Positions 8,003 to 18,100 of a stretch of DNA of 64,000 bases are shown here, piece by piece; within the stretch, counting starts at the first letter, position 1; each line of letters starts with the position of its first letter. The DNA comes from Micromonospora citrea. Its GTDB lineage: Bacteria > Actinomycetota > Actinomycetes > Mycobacteriales > Micromonosporaceae. The DNA is taken from NCBI RefSeq assembly GCF_900090315.1, contig NZ_FMHZ01000002.1:248001-312000 (forward strand). The letters run 5' to 3'. The position numbers and the translations under genes were made by a program. The notes beneath the pieces are model-generated. The model searched no databases. It worked only from the letters and a program-made list of their open reading frames with translations, and had not been told where the DNA came from.

Positions 8003-8172
8003 GGCGCCTGCTCGTCGCTTCGCTCCGACGCAGGTCCGGGAAGCCGTCGACCCGCTCGCGACGCACGCCGAAACCGTTCACCGAGCCTCGTGATCACGGG
8101 CTGGGACGCTTGAGCGGCGGGTTCACCACCACCGCCAGGAGCTCGGCTCCCGCGGCGGCCGGCTGCCCGCGC

Positions 8173-8322
8173 TTCGACCCGACCGACCACCGCGAACGCC
8201 ACGCGGTCGAGTGCGGCATCAACCGCCTCAAGAGAAACCGCGCTGTCGCCACGGGCTACGACAAGCTCGCCGTCCGCTACGAGGCGACCGTACTGGTCGC
8301 AGCCGTGAACGAGTGGCTGTGA
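8173..8322 (+). pseudogene. C-terminal remnant of an IS5-type transposase
   Basis: About 50 codons ending in V-E-C-G-I-N-R-L-K-R-N-R-A-V and then Y-D-K-L-A-V-R-Y-E-A-T, the highly conserved C-terminus of IS5-family transposases of actinomycetes. The upstream three quarters of the gene are absent, and no terminal inverted repeats are apparent. It is a dead fragment left after the desaturase gene, marking a past insertion or rearrangement. Confidence 0.75.
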
Positions 8323-8343
8323 CCAGCGCCATCGCAACGGCCC

Positions 8344-8799
8344 TCAGACGACGTCGAACTCGTTGCCCTCGGGGTCCTGCATGGCCGCGGCGTAGAGCCC
8401 CATGTCCGGCTCGTCCTTGATCCTCAGCACGGTGGCACCGGCCTCGACCAGCTGGTCCACCGCGGCCCTGACCCGCCGCGCGCGGACGTCCAGCGGGACG
8501 TCACGGCCGCCACCGACCTTCAGGTCGAAGTGCCACCGGTTCTTGGCGGTCTTCGGCTCCGGAACCTGCTGGAACCACAACCGCGGTCCGCGACCCGCCG
8601 GATCGACGATCGACTCCGGAATGTCGCCGGCCCCGGTCGGCAACTCCTCCGCGGGCACCCCCATCGCCTCCCAGTAGGCTCGCCACGTGGCGTGCCCGTC
8701 CGGCGCGGGCTCGGGCACATAGCCCAGGGCCTGGGCCCAGAACGCCACCATTCTCTGCGGATCGGAGCAGTCGATCGTCAACTGCACTGTCATCTCCAT
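8344..8799 (-). CDS. VOC-family (glyoxalase/bleomycin-resistance-like) protein
   Basis: A 151-residue protein with two beta-alpha-beta-beta-beta halves as in the vicinal oxygen chelate superfamily. Typical patterns are D-C-S-D-P-Q-R-M-V-A-F-W at the start and M-Q-D-P-E-G-N-E-F near the end. It matches the VOC subgroup often annotated as glyoxalase-like with an R-L-W-F-Q-x-V-P-E-P-K segment. Members may bind metals or small ligands; the substrate is not predictable. The ATG at 8799 is chosen, with a second ATG two codons later. The frame stays open far upstream without a stop. Confidence 0.8.
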   Translation of the reverse strand: MEMTVQLTIDCSDPQRMVAFWAQALGYVPEPAPDGHATWRAYWEAMGVPAEELPTGAGDIPESIVDPAGRGPRLWFQQVPEPKTAKNRWHFDLKVGGGRDVPLDVRARRVRAAVDQLVEAGATVLRIKDEPDMGLYAAAMQDPEGNEFDVV

Positions 8800-9174
8800 G
8801 CTCGGAGCTTCCCAGACAGGTCTGACAGACGATCCACTCTCGCAACCGGCCCGGTGGTGGGGGCGGGCGCCGCCGCGGGCGTGGTGGCGGTTGGCGGCGG
8901 CGATGTTGGTGACGCCGGCGAAAATTCCCGGAGCAAGCGTCATCCACACCTGGTATGGGTCATCCGCGCCGTCCGCGTAGCCGGTCGGCTTGCCTGGCCC
9001 AAGGAAGGTGATGTCCGGGTAGCCGCAGGTAGCTTTCGCCAGGGACAGCACCATGGCTGTAGCGCCCGCCGCTGCCAGCCGCCACCCAGGGATCCTGACC
9101 CGGGCTGACCTGGAGCCCACTGCCCAGGCGCGGTCTGCGGCGCGCGAGCGTCCCATGACCTCCCCCTGCACGGA
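8800..9174. other. Gap with unexplained open frame on the minus strand
   Basis: No confident gene. On the minus strand an open frame from about 9156 runs in phase into the VOC gene, with a GGGGGAGG just upstream of an ATG 19 bases after the SARP stop and one hydrophobic stretch. The translated text does not resemble a family I know, so it may be a degraded gene or chance. Confidence 0.3.
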
Positions 9175-11976
9175 TTACGCCGTGCAGTCCCGCTCTTGGA
9201 CCGGCTCCGCGTCCGTTGCCCGGCCGCCACGGTCGAGTTCGGCGCGCAGTTTCCCCGCGTCGGGGTGTCCCAGCCCGTCGAAGATGCGCAGCGCCTCCTG
9301 CCGGGACCGTCGCGCCAGGGCCGGCTCGCCCGTCAGGTCGTACGCGGCGGCGAGCTTGGCCAGGGTCTGCCCCTCGTTGTTGAGGTCGCCGGCCTCCTGG
9401 AACAGCTCCAGCGCCCGCCGGTAACCGGCCACCGCCTCCCTCGGCTCGCCCCGCCGCTGGTGGATGTAACCGAGGCTGTCCCAGGTGACCGCCTCGCCGA
9501 ACCGGTCGCCCGCCTCCCGCAGCAGCGCCAACGCCGCCCGACAGTCGCGGAACGCCTGGTCCAGCTCGCCCAACTGCGCGTGCTGCCAGCCCACCGTGTT
9601 GAGGGCGTTGGCGGCCATCACCCGGTCGCCGAGCCGCTCGTACCGCCGCATGGCCTCCCGCGCGTGATGCAGCGCGTCGCGGAAACGGCCGTCACGCTCC
9701 GCCACCCAGGACAGGTTGCCGTGCACGTGCGCCGCCCCGGCGTCGTCGCCGTGGTGGTCGTAGAGCGCCAACGCCTGACGCAGGTGGCTGTCGGCCTCGG
9801 GGAGCCGGCGCAGCAGGCCGTAGGCACGGCCCAGGTTGCGCAGGGCGTGCGCCCGGGGCAGCGGACCAGCGTCGTGTTCCGTCGCGTCGAGTGCCGCGTG
9901 GTGCACCGCGACGTAGTCGGCCCAGTGTCCCTGCCGGTCGAAGTAGGTCACCAGCGCCCAGGCCAACTGCCAGCGGTGTGCGTCGAAACCGGCCGGCGTC
10001 GTCAGGACGAGCGCGACGAGCACGGGGTGCTCCGCCCCGAACCACCGCATCGCCTCCCGGGCGTCCGCCGGCGCCTCGGGGCGCGTCCCGGATCGGGGCG
10101 GCACCGGCGCGATCGCCTCCCGCCGGGGGTTCAACAACCGGTCCGCGGCCAGCGCGGTGTGCAGGTAGTGGTCCAGCATGCGGTGCGTCGCCGCCCGCCG
10201 CCCCTCGCCGTCACCGCTGCCGATCAGTTCGGCGGCGTACTCGCGCAGCAGGTCGTGCATGCCGAACCGGCCCGGGGAGGGCTCGTCGAGCAGGTGGGCG
10301 CGGGTGAGTGTGACGAGCGCCCGCCGGGCCGCCCCTTCGTCGAGGCCGGTCAGGCTCGCCGCGGCGGCCACCGAGACGTTCGGGCCGGGATGCAGGCCGA
10401 GCAGACGGAACACCCGCGCCGTGCCGGCGTCCAGCGTCCGGTAGGACACGGCAAGCACGGCACGCAGGTCGCTGCGGGGACCGCCGCCGTCGAACCGGTC
10501 GAGGCGGTGGTGCGCGCGCAGCTCGGCGGCAAGGGTCGACAGCGGGAACGAGGGTCGGCCGGCGGCCCGCGCCGCGACGACGGCCAGGGCCAACGGCAAC
10601 CGGGCGGAGGCGGAGATGATGTCCTGCACCGCCCGCGGTTCCCGGCGCACCCGGTCCGCGCCGAGCCGCCGGGCCAGCATCTGGCACGCCTCCGCCGGCG
10701 AGAACAGGTCGAGCGGCACCGGCACCGCCCCCTGCGCGGCCACCAGCCCGGCGAGGTCGGCCCGGCTGGTGACGAGCGTGAAACAGGACGCCGCGCCGGG
10801 CAGCACCGGGCGTACCTGGTCGGCGTCGCGGGCGTTGTCCAGCACCACCAGCACCCGCCGGTCGGCCAGCAGGCTGCGGTAGAGGCCCACCTGCGCGTCC
10901 AGACCGACCGGTATCCGCCCGGCCGGCACCTGCAGTGCGTCGAGCAGGCCACGGACCGCCTCGGCCGCGGTCATGGCCGGACCCCCCGGGTCGAACCCCC
11001 GCAGGTCCACGTAGAGCTGCCCGTCGGGGAACCGCGCGTGCGCCCGGTGGGCCCACCGCACCGCCAGCGCCGTCTTGCCGACCCCGGCGGTGCCGGTGAC
11101 CACGACGATCCGGGCCCCGGAGCCGGGGCGCGCGGCCGCGTCCAGGTCGGCGAGCTGTCTGGTGCGGCCCACGAAGCCCGGCAGCTCGGCGGGGAGCTGC
11201 CGGGGCACGGTGACCGGCGGCGCGGCGGACTGCGAATCGTCCCCGCGCAGCAGCAGCTGCTGCGCTCGTCGCAGCACCACACCCGGGTCGACACCGAGTT
11301 CGTCGGCGAGTCGGGCCCGGACGGCCGCGTAGACCTCCAGCGCCTCCGCGGTCCGGCCGCAGCCGTGCAGGGCGAGCATCAGCTGGGCGTGCAGCCGCTC
11401 CCGGAACGGTTCGGCCCGCACCGCCTGCCACAGCGGGCCGACCACCTCGGCGTGCCGGCCGGCGGCAAGCTCGGCGTCGTACCACTCCTCGGCCGCGCCG
11501 AGGCGGCGTTCCCGCAGCTCGGGGCCCCGGGCCGCGCGCATCGCCTCGGTCGTGCCGCCCAGCTCCGGCCCGGGCCACCGGGCCAGGGCCCGGCGCAGCA
11601 GGTCGGCCCGCGCGGCCGGGTCACCGGTCTCCCGCTGGGCGCTGGCCACCGCCTCGTCGAAGTCGTGCAGGTCGAGCTCGCCGGGCCGCACGGTGATCAG
11701 GTAGCCGGGCGGGCGACGGACGATGGTCGCCGGGCCCAGCCGCTGGCGTAGGCCCGACACGTACACCTGCACCTGGCCGCGAACCGTCGCCGGCCACTTC
11801 TCGCCCCAGGTGAGCGCGACGAGCTGTTCTTCCGGGACCACCCGGTTGGCGTTGAGCAGGAGCGCGGCGAGGATCGTGCGGGGTTTCGGCCCGCCCAGTG
11901 GCACCGGCACCCCATCGTCGTGGACCGTCACCGGCCCCAACAGGTGGTAACGCCGACCCCGGTTCCGGTCGTCCAT
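9175..11976 (-). CDS. SARP-family transcriptional regulator with NB-ARC and TPR domains
   Basis: A 933-residue AfsR-like activator. Domains in order: an OmpR-type winged helix (about residues 10-90), a bacterial transcriptional activation domain (about 95-245), an NB-ARC ATPase with Walker A G-T-A-G-V-G-K-T near residue 300, and a long C-terminal set of TPR helices. It is divergent from the large RHS gene, whose promoter carries an 11-bp-period TCGAAG repeat of the SARP type, so it probably activates that gene. The ATG at 11976 fits family alignments, but GGAGG is only 1 base away, so a GTG at about 12000 is also possible. Confidence 0.92.
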   Translation of the reverse strand: MDDRNRGRRYHLLGPVTVHDDGVPVPLGGPKPRTILAALLLNANRVVPEEQLVALTWGEKWPATVRGQVQVYVSGLRQRLGPATIVRRPPGYLITVRPGELDLHDFDEAVASAQRETGDPAARADLLRRALARWPGPELGGTTEAMRAARGPELRERRLGAAEEWYDAELAAGRHAEVVGPLWQAVRAEPFRERLHAQLMLALHGCGRTAEALEVYAAVRARLADELGVDPGVVLRRAQQLLLRGDDSQSAAPPVTVPRQLPAELPGFVGRTRQLADLDAAARPGSGARIVVVTGTAGVGKTALAVRWAHRAHARFPDGQLYVDLRGFDPGGPAMTAAEAVRGLLDALQVPAGRIPVGLDAQVGLYRSLLADRRVLVVLDNARDADQVRPVLPGAASCFTLVTSRADLAGLVAAQGAVPVPLDLFSPAEACQMLARRLGADRVRREPRAVQDIISASARLPLALAVVAARAAGRPSFPLSTLAAELRAHHRLDRFDGGGPRSDLRAVLAVSYRTLDAGTARVFRLLGLHPGPNVSVAAAASLTGLDEGAARRALVTLTRAHLLDEPSPGRFGMHDLLREYAAELIGSGDGEGRRAATHRMLDHYLHTALAADRLLNPRREAIAPVPPRSGTRPEAPADAREAMRWFGAEHPVLVALVLTTPAGFDAHRWQLAWALVTYFDRQGHWADYVAVHHAALDATEHDAGPLPRAHALRNLGRAYGLLRRLPEADSHLRQALALYDHHGDDAGAAHVHGNLSWVAERDGRFRDALHHAREAMRRYERLGDRVMAANALNTVGWQHAQLGELDQAFRDCRAALALLREAGDRFGEAVTWDSLGYIHQRRGEPREAVAGYRRALELFQEAGDLNNEGQTLAKLAAAYDLTGEPALARRSRQEALRIFDGLGHPDAGKLRAELDRGGRATDAEPVQERDCTA

Positions 11977-12122
11977 GCCTCCACTATGAATTGCCGGCAC
12001 TCGATCGGTGGTCCCCGTTCCGGTGCGGTGAGCCACACCGTCGCACCGGTAACCCGCATGCCCGTCACCAGTCATCCGATGGCCCCCGGCCGTTTATCGG
12101 CACGGGCGGCCGGGCCTGCCGG

Positions 12123-12155
12123 TCGAAGGGTTTTCGAAGCGCCCGTCCCTACCGT
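12123..12155 (+). promoter_or_regulatory. SARP-type direct repeat and -10 of the RHS gene
   Basis: TCGAAG occurs at 12123-12128 and again at 12134-12139, an 11-bp period, as in the heptamer repeats bound by SARP activators. A TACCGT hexamer, matching TANNNT, follows at 12150-12155, about 10 bases after the second repeat, as in SARP-dependent promoters that lack a good -35. It sits between the divergent SARP gene and the RHS gene start at 12195. Confidence 0.55.
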
Positions 12156-12194
12156 GACGCCGCCCCCGATCCACGCAGCCGCCAGGAGGTCACG

Positions 12195-15100
12195 GTGGAC
12201 AGACAGGTACGAAGATGGGACTGGGCCGTCAGGTCCGGGCGTCCCGGCCAGGCCGGCCGCGTCATCGCGTCAGCGATGTGCGCCGTGCTGGCGGCCGGTC
12301 TCGGCGCGGCGGTGCAGGCCCGGCCGGCGCAGGCCGCGCCGGCGCAGGGACCGACGGCGCCGGCCGGCAAGCCCGACGGGCCGCTGCAACGGCCGGACGA
12401 GCCGGCGGCGCTGGCCACCGCGCGGCTCAGCGGCAAGCGGGTCCTGATCAGCGGCCGCACCACCGGGACCACCCAGTTCTGGGCGCTGCCCAGCGGCGCG
12501 GTCGAGGCGGAGATTAGCGCCGGACCGGTACGCGTGCGCGGCGGCGACGGCGACTGGGTCGACGTGAACACCACCCTGCGGCGCAACCCGGACGGCTCGG
12601 TGTCACCGACGGCACACCCGTACGGGCTGAAGCTGTCCGGGCCGGCCGGCACCGGCGAACACGAACTGATCCAGCTCGGCACCGGCGGGCAGCGGTCGAG
12701 CCTCGGCTGGTCCGGCCGGCTGCCCGAGCCGACCCTCGACGGCGCCACGGCCACCTACCCGGAGGTCCGTCCCGGGGTGGACCTGGTGGTGACGGCGACC
12801 CGCACCGGCTACGAGCAGACGCTCGTGGTCAAGAACCGGCAGGCTGCCGCCCAGGTCCGGCAGATCCGCATGCCCTGGCGCAGCGCCGGAACGGCGCGCG
12901 CGGCCGCGACGCGGGCCCGCCAACTGCCGGCGCTGATGTGGGACTCCCGGGTCGACCCGGCCTCCGGCGAACGCACCCGCCGCGCGGCCGTCGGCGTACG
13001 GCACGAGGGCACCGGCGCCAGCTCCGCGGTGGTGCTGACCCCCGACGCGAAGTTCCTCGCCGACCCGGCCACCACCTACCCGGTGGTCATCGACCCGTCG
13101 CAGAGCCTCGGCCCGAACTTCGACGCGTTCGTGCAGAACACCTACACCAGCGACCAGTCGACGGCGACGGAGCTGAAGCTGGGTACCCACGACGGCGGCT
13201 CCACCAAGGCCCGGTCGTTCCTGAGCTTCCACAACCTGTCCTGGCTGTGGGACAAGCGGGTCACCGCGGCGACCCTCAGCCTGTGGAACCACCACTCCTA
13301 CTCCTGCTCCGCCCGATCGTGGGAGGCCTGGCAGGTCAACCCGGTCAACAACACCGCCCGGTGGACCGCACAGCCGGCCTGGCTGGCGAAGGCGGGCACC
13401 TCCACCGCGACCAAGGGGTTCAGCACCTCCTGCGGTGACGGCTGGGTCAGCGTGCCGGTGACCCTCGCCTTCCAGAAGACCGCCGAGGGACGCTGGCAGA
13501 CCTCGAACATCGGTCTGCGCGCCACCAGCGAGACCGACAGCTACGGCTGGAAGCGGTTCCACTCCGCCGAAGGGGCGAACCCGCCCAAGGTCACGCTGAC
13601 CTACGAGTCGAAGACCACGGTCACCACCCAGGCCACCGCGCCGTCGACCGTCTGCGCCACCGGCGCCGACCGGCCGTACATCGCCAGCCTGACCCCGCAA
13701 CTGCGGGCCCAGGTCACCGCCGCCGCAGGGTCCTCCGTGCACGCCACCTTCGAGTGGCACGCCGTCGGCGGCGCGCTCATCGGGTCGGCGACCGAGGGGC
13801 CGGGCGCGTCCGGCTCGTGGCTGTCGACAAACGTCCCCGCCGGAGCGTTCGTCGAGGACGGCAGCTACGCGTGGCGGGTACGCGGCAGTGACGGCACCGA
13901 GGCCGGCGCCTGGTCGCCGTGGTGCGAGTTCACCGTCGACACGGTCGCCCCGACGGCGTCGCCCACCGTCTCCTCGACCGCCTACCCCGCCGGGCAGTGG
14001 GCCGGGGCCGCCGGCACCGCCGGCAGCTTCACCCTCGGCGCCGCCGGGGTGGCCGACGTCGCCGCCTACGAGTACGGGCTGGACACCAACCCGCCGAACC
14101 AGGTCGTCAACGCCGCCGCGCCGGGCGCCAACGTGACCCTGTCGCTGACCCCCGCCGCCGACGGCCCGCACACCCTCTACGTGCGCACCCGCGACCGGGC
14201 CGGCAACCGGTCACCCCTGCGCGCCTACGCCTTCTCGGTGGGCGGCGGCGCCGTGACCGGCCCGCGGACCGGCGACATCACCGCGGCGAAGACCGCGATC
14301 ACCGGGGTCGGCCGGTCCACGGCCACCGGCGTGACGTACCAGTGGCGGCGCGCCGACACCGACGCGTGGGTCGACATCCCCACCGGCCACGTCACGGTCG
14401 CCGCCGGCGGCGCGGCGGTGACCTGGCCGCTGCCGACCAGCGGCGGCGGGGCGTTCCCGAAGCTGAACTGGGACGTGGCCGCCACCCTCGCCGGCGCGGA
14501 CAACCAGGCGGTCCCCCGCGACGGTCCCCTGCAACTGCGCGGCAGCTTCGTCGGCGGCACCGCCGGCGCCTCCGGCGCGGTCCGGATCACCTTCGACCGG
14601 GACCAGGCCGCCGCAGCCACCGAGGAGATCGGGCCGGGCACCGTCAACCTCGTCACCGGCGACCTCTCCGTGACCGACACGGACGTCTCGGTGGACGCCT
14701 ACGGCAGCGACCTCACCGTCGACCGCACCTACCACAGCCGGCGCTCCACCCAGACGGACGCCGCGGCGATGTTCGGACCCGGCTGGGTGTCCGGCGCCGC
14801 CGTCGAGGAGGCCGACGCGGCCTGGACCGGGCTGACCGTGTACGGCTCGCTCGTGCAGGTCGGCACCACCGACGGGGACACGGTCGGCTTCTCGCGGCGC
14901 ACCGCCACCGCCTTCGACCCCGAGGTCGGGATGGAGTCGCTGAAGCTGACCCACACCGCCGCCACCGACACGTACACCCTGACCGACACCGACGGCACCG
15001 CCGTGACGTTCGCCCGGATCACCGGCTCCGCCGCCGGGCGGTACGTGCCCACCGCCACCCGCACTCCGGGCAGCGACCAGACCACCACCTGGAGCTGGGA

Positions 15101-18100
15101 GCGGGTGACCGTCGACGGGCGGGAGGTGCTGCGTCCGACCCGGATGCTCGCGCCGGTGCCAGACGGGGTCAACTGCGCGACGCTGACCCGCGGCTGCCGG
15201 GCGTTGGTGTTCCGCTACGCCACCGCCACCACCGCGACCGGCGGCGGTGAGGACGCCTGGGGCGACCACCTCGGCCGGGTCAAGGAGATCGCGTTCACCG
15301 CGTGGGACCCCGACCAGGCCACCCCGGCCATGCGGACCGTCGTGCTGGCCCGCTACGCCTACGACGACGCCGGCCGGCTGCGGGCCCGGTGGGACCCCCG
15401 ACGTGACCGGACCGACGGCGGCGTCGTCCGCCACCAGTGGGAGACCTACAGCTACCACGCGGACGGGGTGCTCGCCACGATCACCCCGCCCGGGCAGGAG
15501 CCGTGGCGGTTCCGTTACACCACCGTCCCCGGTGACCCCGGCGCCGGTCGGCTGCACCAGGTGAGCCGCTCCGCGCTCACCGCCGGCACCGCCACCGACA
15601 CGGTCGTCTACCGGGTGCCGGTCTCCGGCGGCGGCGCCCCGTACGACCTGTCGCCGGCCCAGACCGCCCGCTGGGGACAGGTCGAGGCGCCGACCGACGC
15701 CACGGCGCTCTTCCCCGCCGACCAGGTCCCCTCGGGCGACCCGGCGACCGGCGCCCTGCCGTCGAACTGGGAGCGCGCGTCGGTGACCTACCTGGACGCC
15801 AACGCCCGCGAGGTGAACACCGCCACCCCCGGCGGGCACGTCACCGCCAGTTGGCGGGACGCGCACGGCAACGTGACCCGTTCGCTGACCGCCGCCAACC
15901 GGGCCCGGGCGCTGGACGACGCGCCCGGCGACACCCCGGAGCGGGAGAGCAGCCTCGCCCTGGACCACTCCACCGAACAGGTCTGGTCCGACGACGGGCA
16001 GCGGCTGCTGTCCACCCTCGCCCCACGCCGTGAGGTGGTGCTTCCCAGCGGCGCCACCGTCCTCGGCCGGACCCTGACCCGCAACACCTACGACCAGGGC
16101 GCGCCGTCGACCGGCGGCCCGTACCACCTGGTCACCACCCGGGAGGACCTGGTCCGGCACTGGGGACCGGCCGGCGTGGAGGTGGACACCGACAAGCGGA
16201 CGACCGGCACCGCCTACGACTGGTCGCTGCGCCAGCCGACGGCGACCACCACGGACCCGGGTGGGCTGGCCCTCACCGTGCGCACCAGCTACGACCCGGG
16301 CACCGCCGTGGAGACCTCGAGCACCACGGCGGCCGGCGGCACCTCGACAAACACCCCGGCCACCCGCCGGACGGTCCTCTACCGGGCCACCGCCGGATCG
16401 GGACACGCCGAGTGCGACCTGCGGCCGGAGTGGGCGAACCTGCCCTGCCTGGTGCAGCCGGGCGGGCAGCCGGCCGGCGGGCCGGAGCTGCCGTCGACGG
16501 TGACCACCTACGACATGTTCCACCAGCCGCGCGTGGTCACCGACCGCACCAGCGCCGGGGTGTTGCGGACCACCACCATCGGGTACGACGGGGCGGGCCG
16601 CGAGCACGAGACGACGGTGACCGGTGCGGCCGGCTCCGGTGCCGGCGTGCCGACCGAACGCAAGGTGTACGACCCGGCCACCGGGCTGCTGGTGCGGACC
16701 CAGTCGGTCAGCGGCGGCGCGGTCGTGGCCGAGATCGTGCGCGGCTACGACACGCTGGGCCGGCTGACGTCGTACACCGACGCCGACGGCAACGTCTCGA
16801 CCACCACGTACGACCTGCGCGGCCGGGTGGCGACCAGCACCGACGGGCGGGGTACGCGGGTGCACACCTACGACGGGGGCACCGAACGGCGGGGCCTGCT
16901 CACCTCCGTGCACGACAGCCAGGCCGGCCTGTTCACCGGCCGCTACGACGCGGACGGCACGCTGGTCGCCGAGAACTGGCCCAACGGGGTCCAGGTGACC
17001 CGGCAGCTCGACGCGAGCGGTGAACCCGTCGCGCTCGCGTACACCCGGCCGGGCTGCGCGGCCACCGACTGCACCCTGTTCCGCGAGTCGGTGGACCGCT
17101 CCGCCCACGGCCAGGCCCGGGAGATCGTGAACACGCTGTCGCACCGGTCGTACCGCTACGACCAGGTCGGCCGGCTCACCCAGGCCCAGGTCGTCGCGGA
17201 GGACGCCTGCACCACCCGGACGTACGCCTTCGACGCGGCCAGCAACCGCCGGTCGAGCACCGAGTACGGCCCGGCCGAGGACGGCGGCTGCCAGGCCACC
17301 AGCCCGGCGGCGACCCGGACGTGGAGCTACGACACCGCGGATCGGGCCAGCACCACCGGGTACGCCTACGACACGCTGGGCCGTACGACGAGCGTGCCCG
17401 CCGTCGACACCGGGAACCCGGCCGGCGGGGCGGTCACCGTCGGCTACCACGTCACCGACCTGGTGGACACGATCACCCAGGGTGGGCGGAGCACCGACTA
17501 CCGGCTCGACGTGGACGGCGAGCGGATCCGTTCGTGGACCGACACGGCGGGCGGCGCGACGGTCACCGCCGTGCACCACTACGACGGCGACGAGGACACG
17601 CCGGCCTGGACGCAGGAGAACGCCACCGACCACACCCGGCCGGTGGCCGGGCTGGCGGAGCTGGCCGGGATCTGGCACAGCGCCGCCGGCACGGTGGACT
17701 GGCAGCTGACCAACCTGCACGGCGACGTGGTCGCCACCATCCACGGCGACGACGCGGGCCTGACCACGGCCGGTGAGGCCACCGAGTACGGCGTCCCCGC
17801 CGACGGTGCCGGCGAGCGCCGGTACGGCTGGCTCGGCGGCAAGCTCCGCGCCGCGGACGCCCCGTCCGGGCTGGTGCTGATGGGGGTCCGGCTCTACAAC
17901 ACCGCCACCGGCCGCTTCCTTCAGGTCGACCCCGTCTACGGGGGCAGCTGCGGCCGCTACGAGTACACCTGCGCGGACCCGGCCAACAAGCTGGACCTGG
18001 ACGGCAAGCGCATCTGCGTGTGGAAGTGGTGCTGGAACCGCAGCGGCGGCTCGGGCCGGGCCCGGTGGTGCGGCACCTGCTGGCTCAACTCGGGCGCGAA

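Noticed and set aside
4772..9192. Shared D-C-T-A ending of the 8-codon ORF and of the SARP protein (9175)
   Set aside because: Four residues at two unrelated C-termini are not significant; no wider similarity in protein or DNA is seen.
14211..17744. 1,177-codon open frame antisense to the RHS gene
   Set aside because: High GC leaves antisense frames open. The plus-strand frame has a signal peptide, ribosome-binding site and YD repeats; the antisense text is Gly/Arg/Val-rich without any family resemblance.
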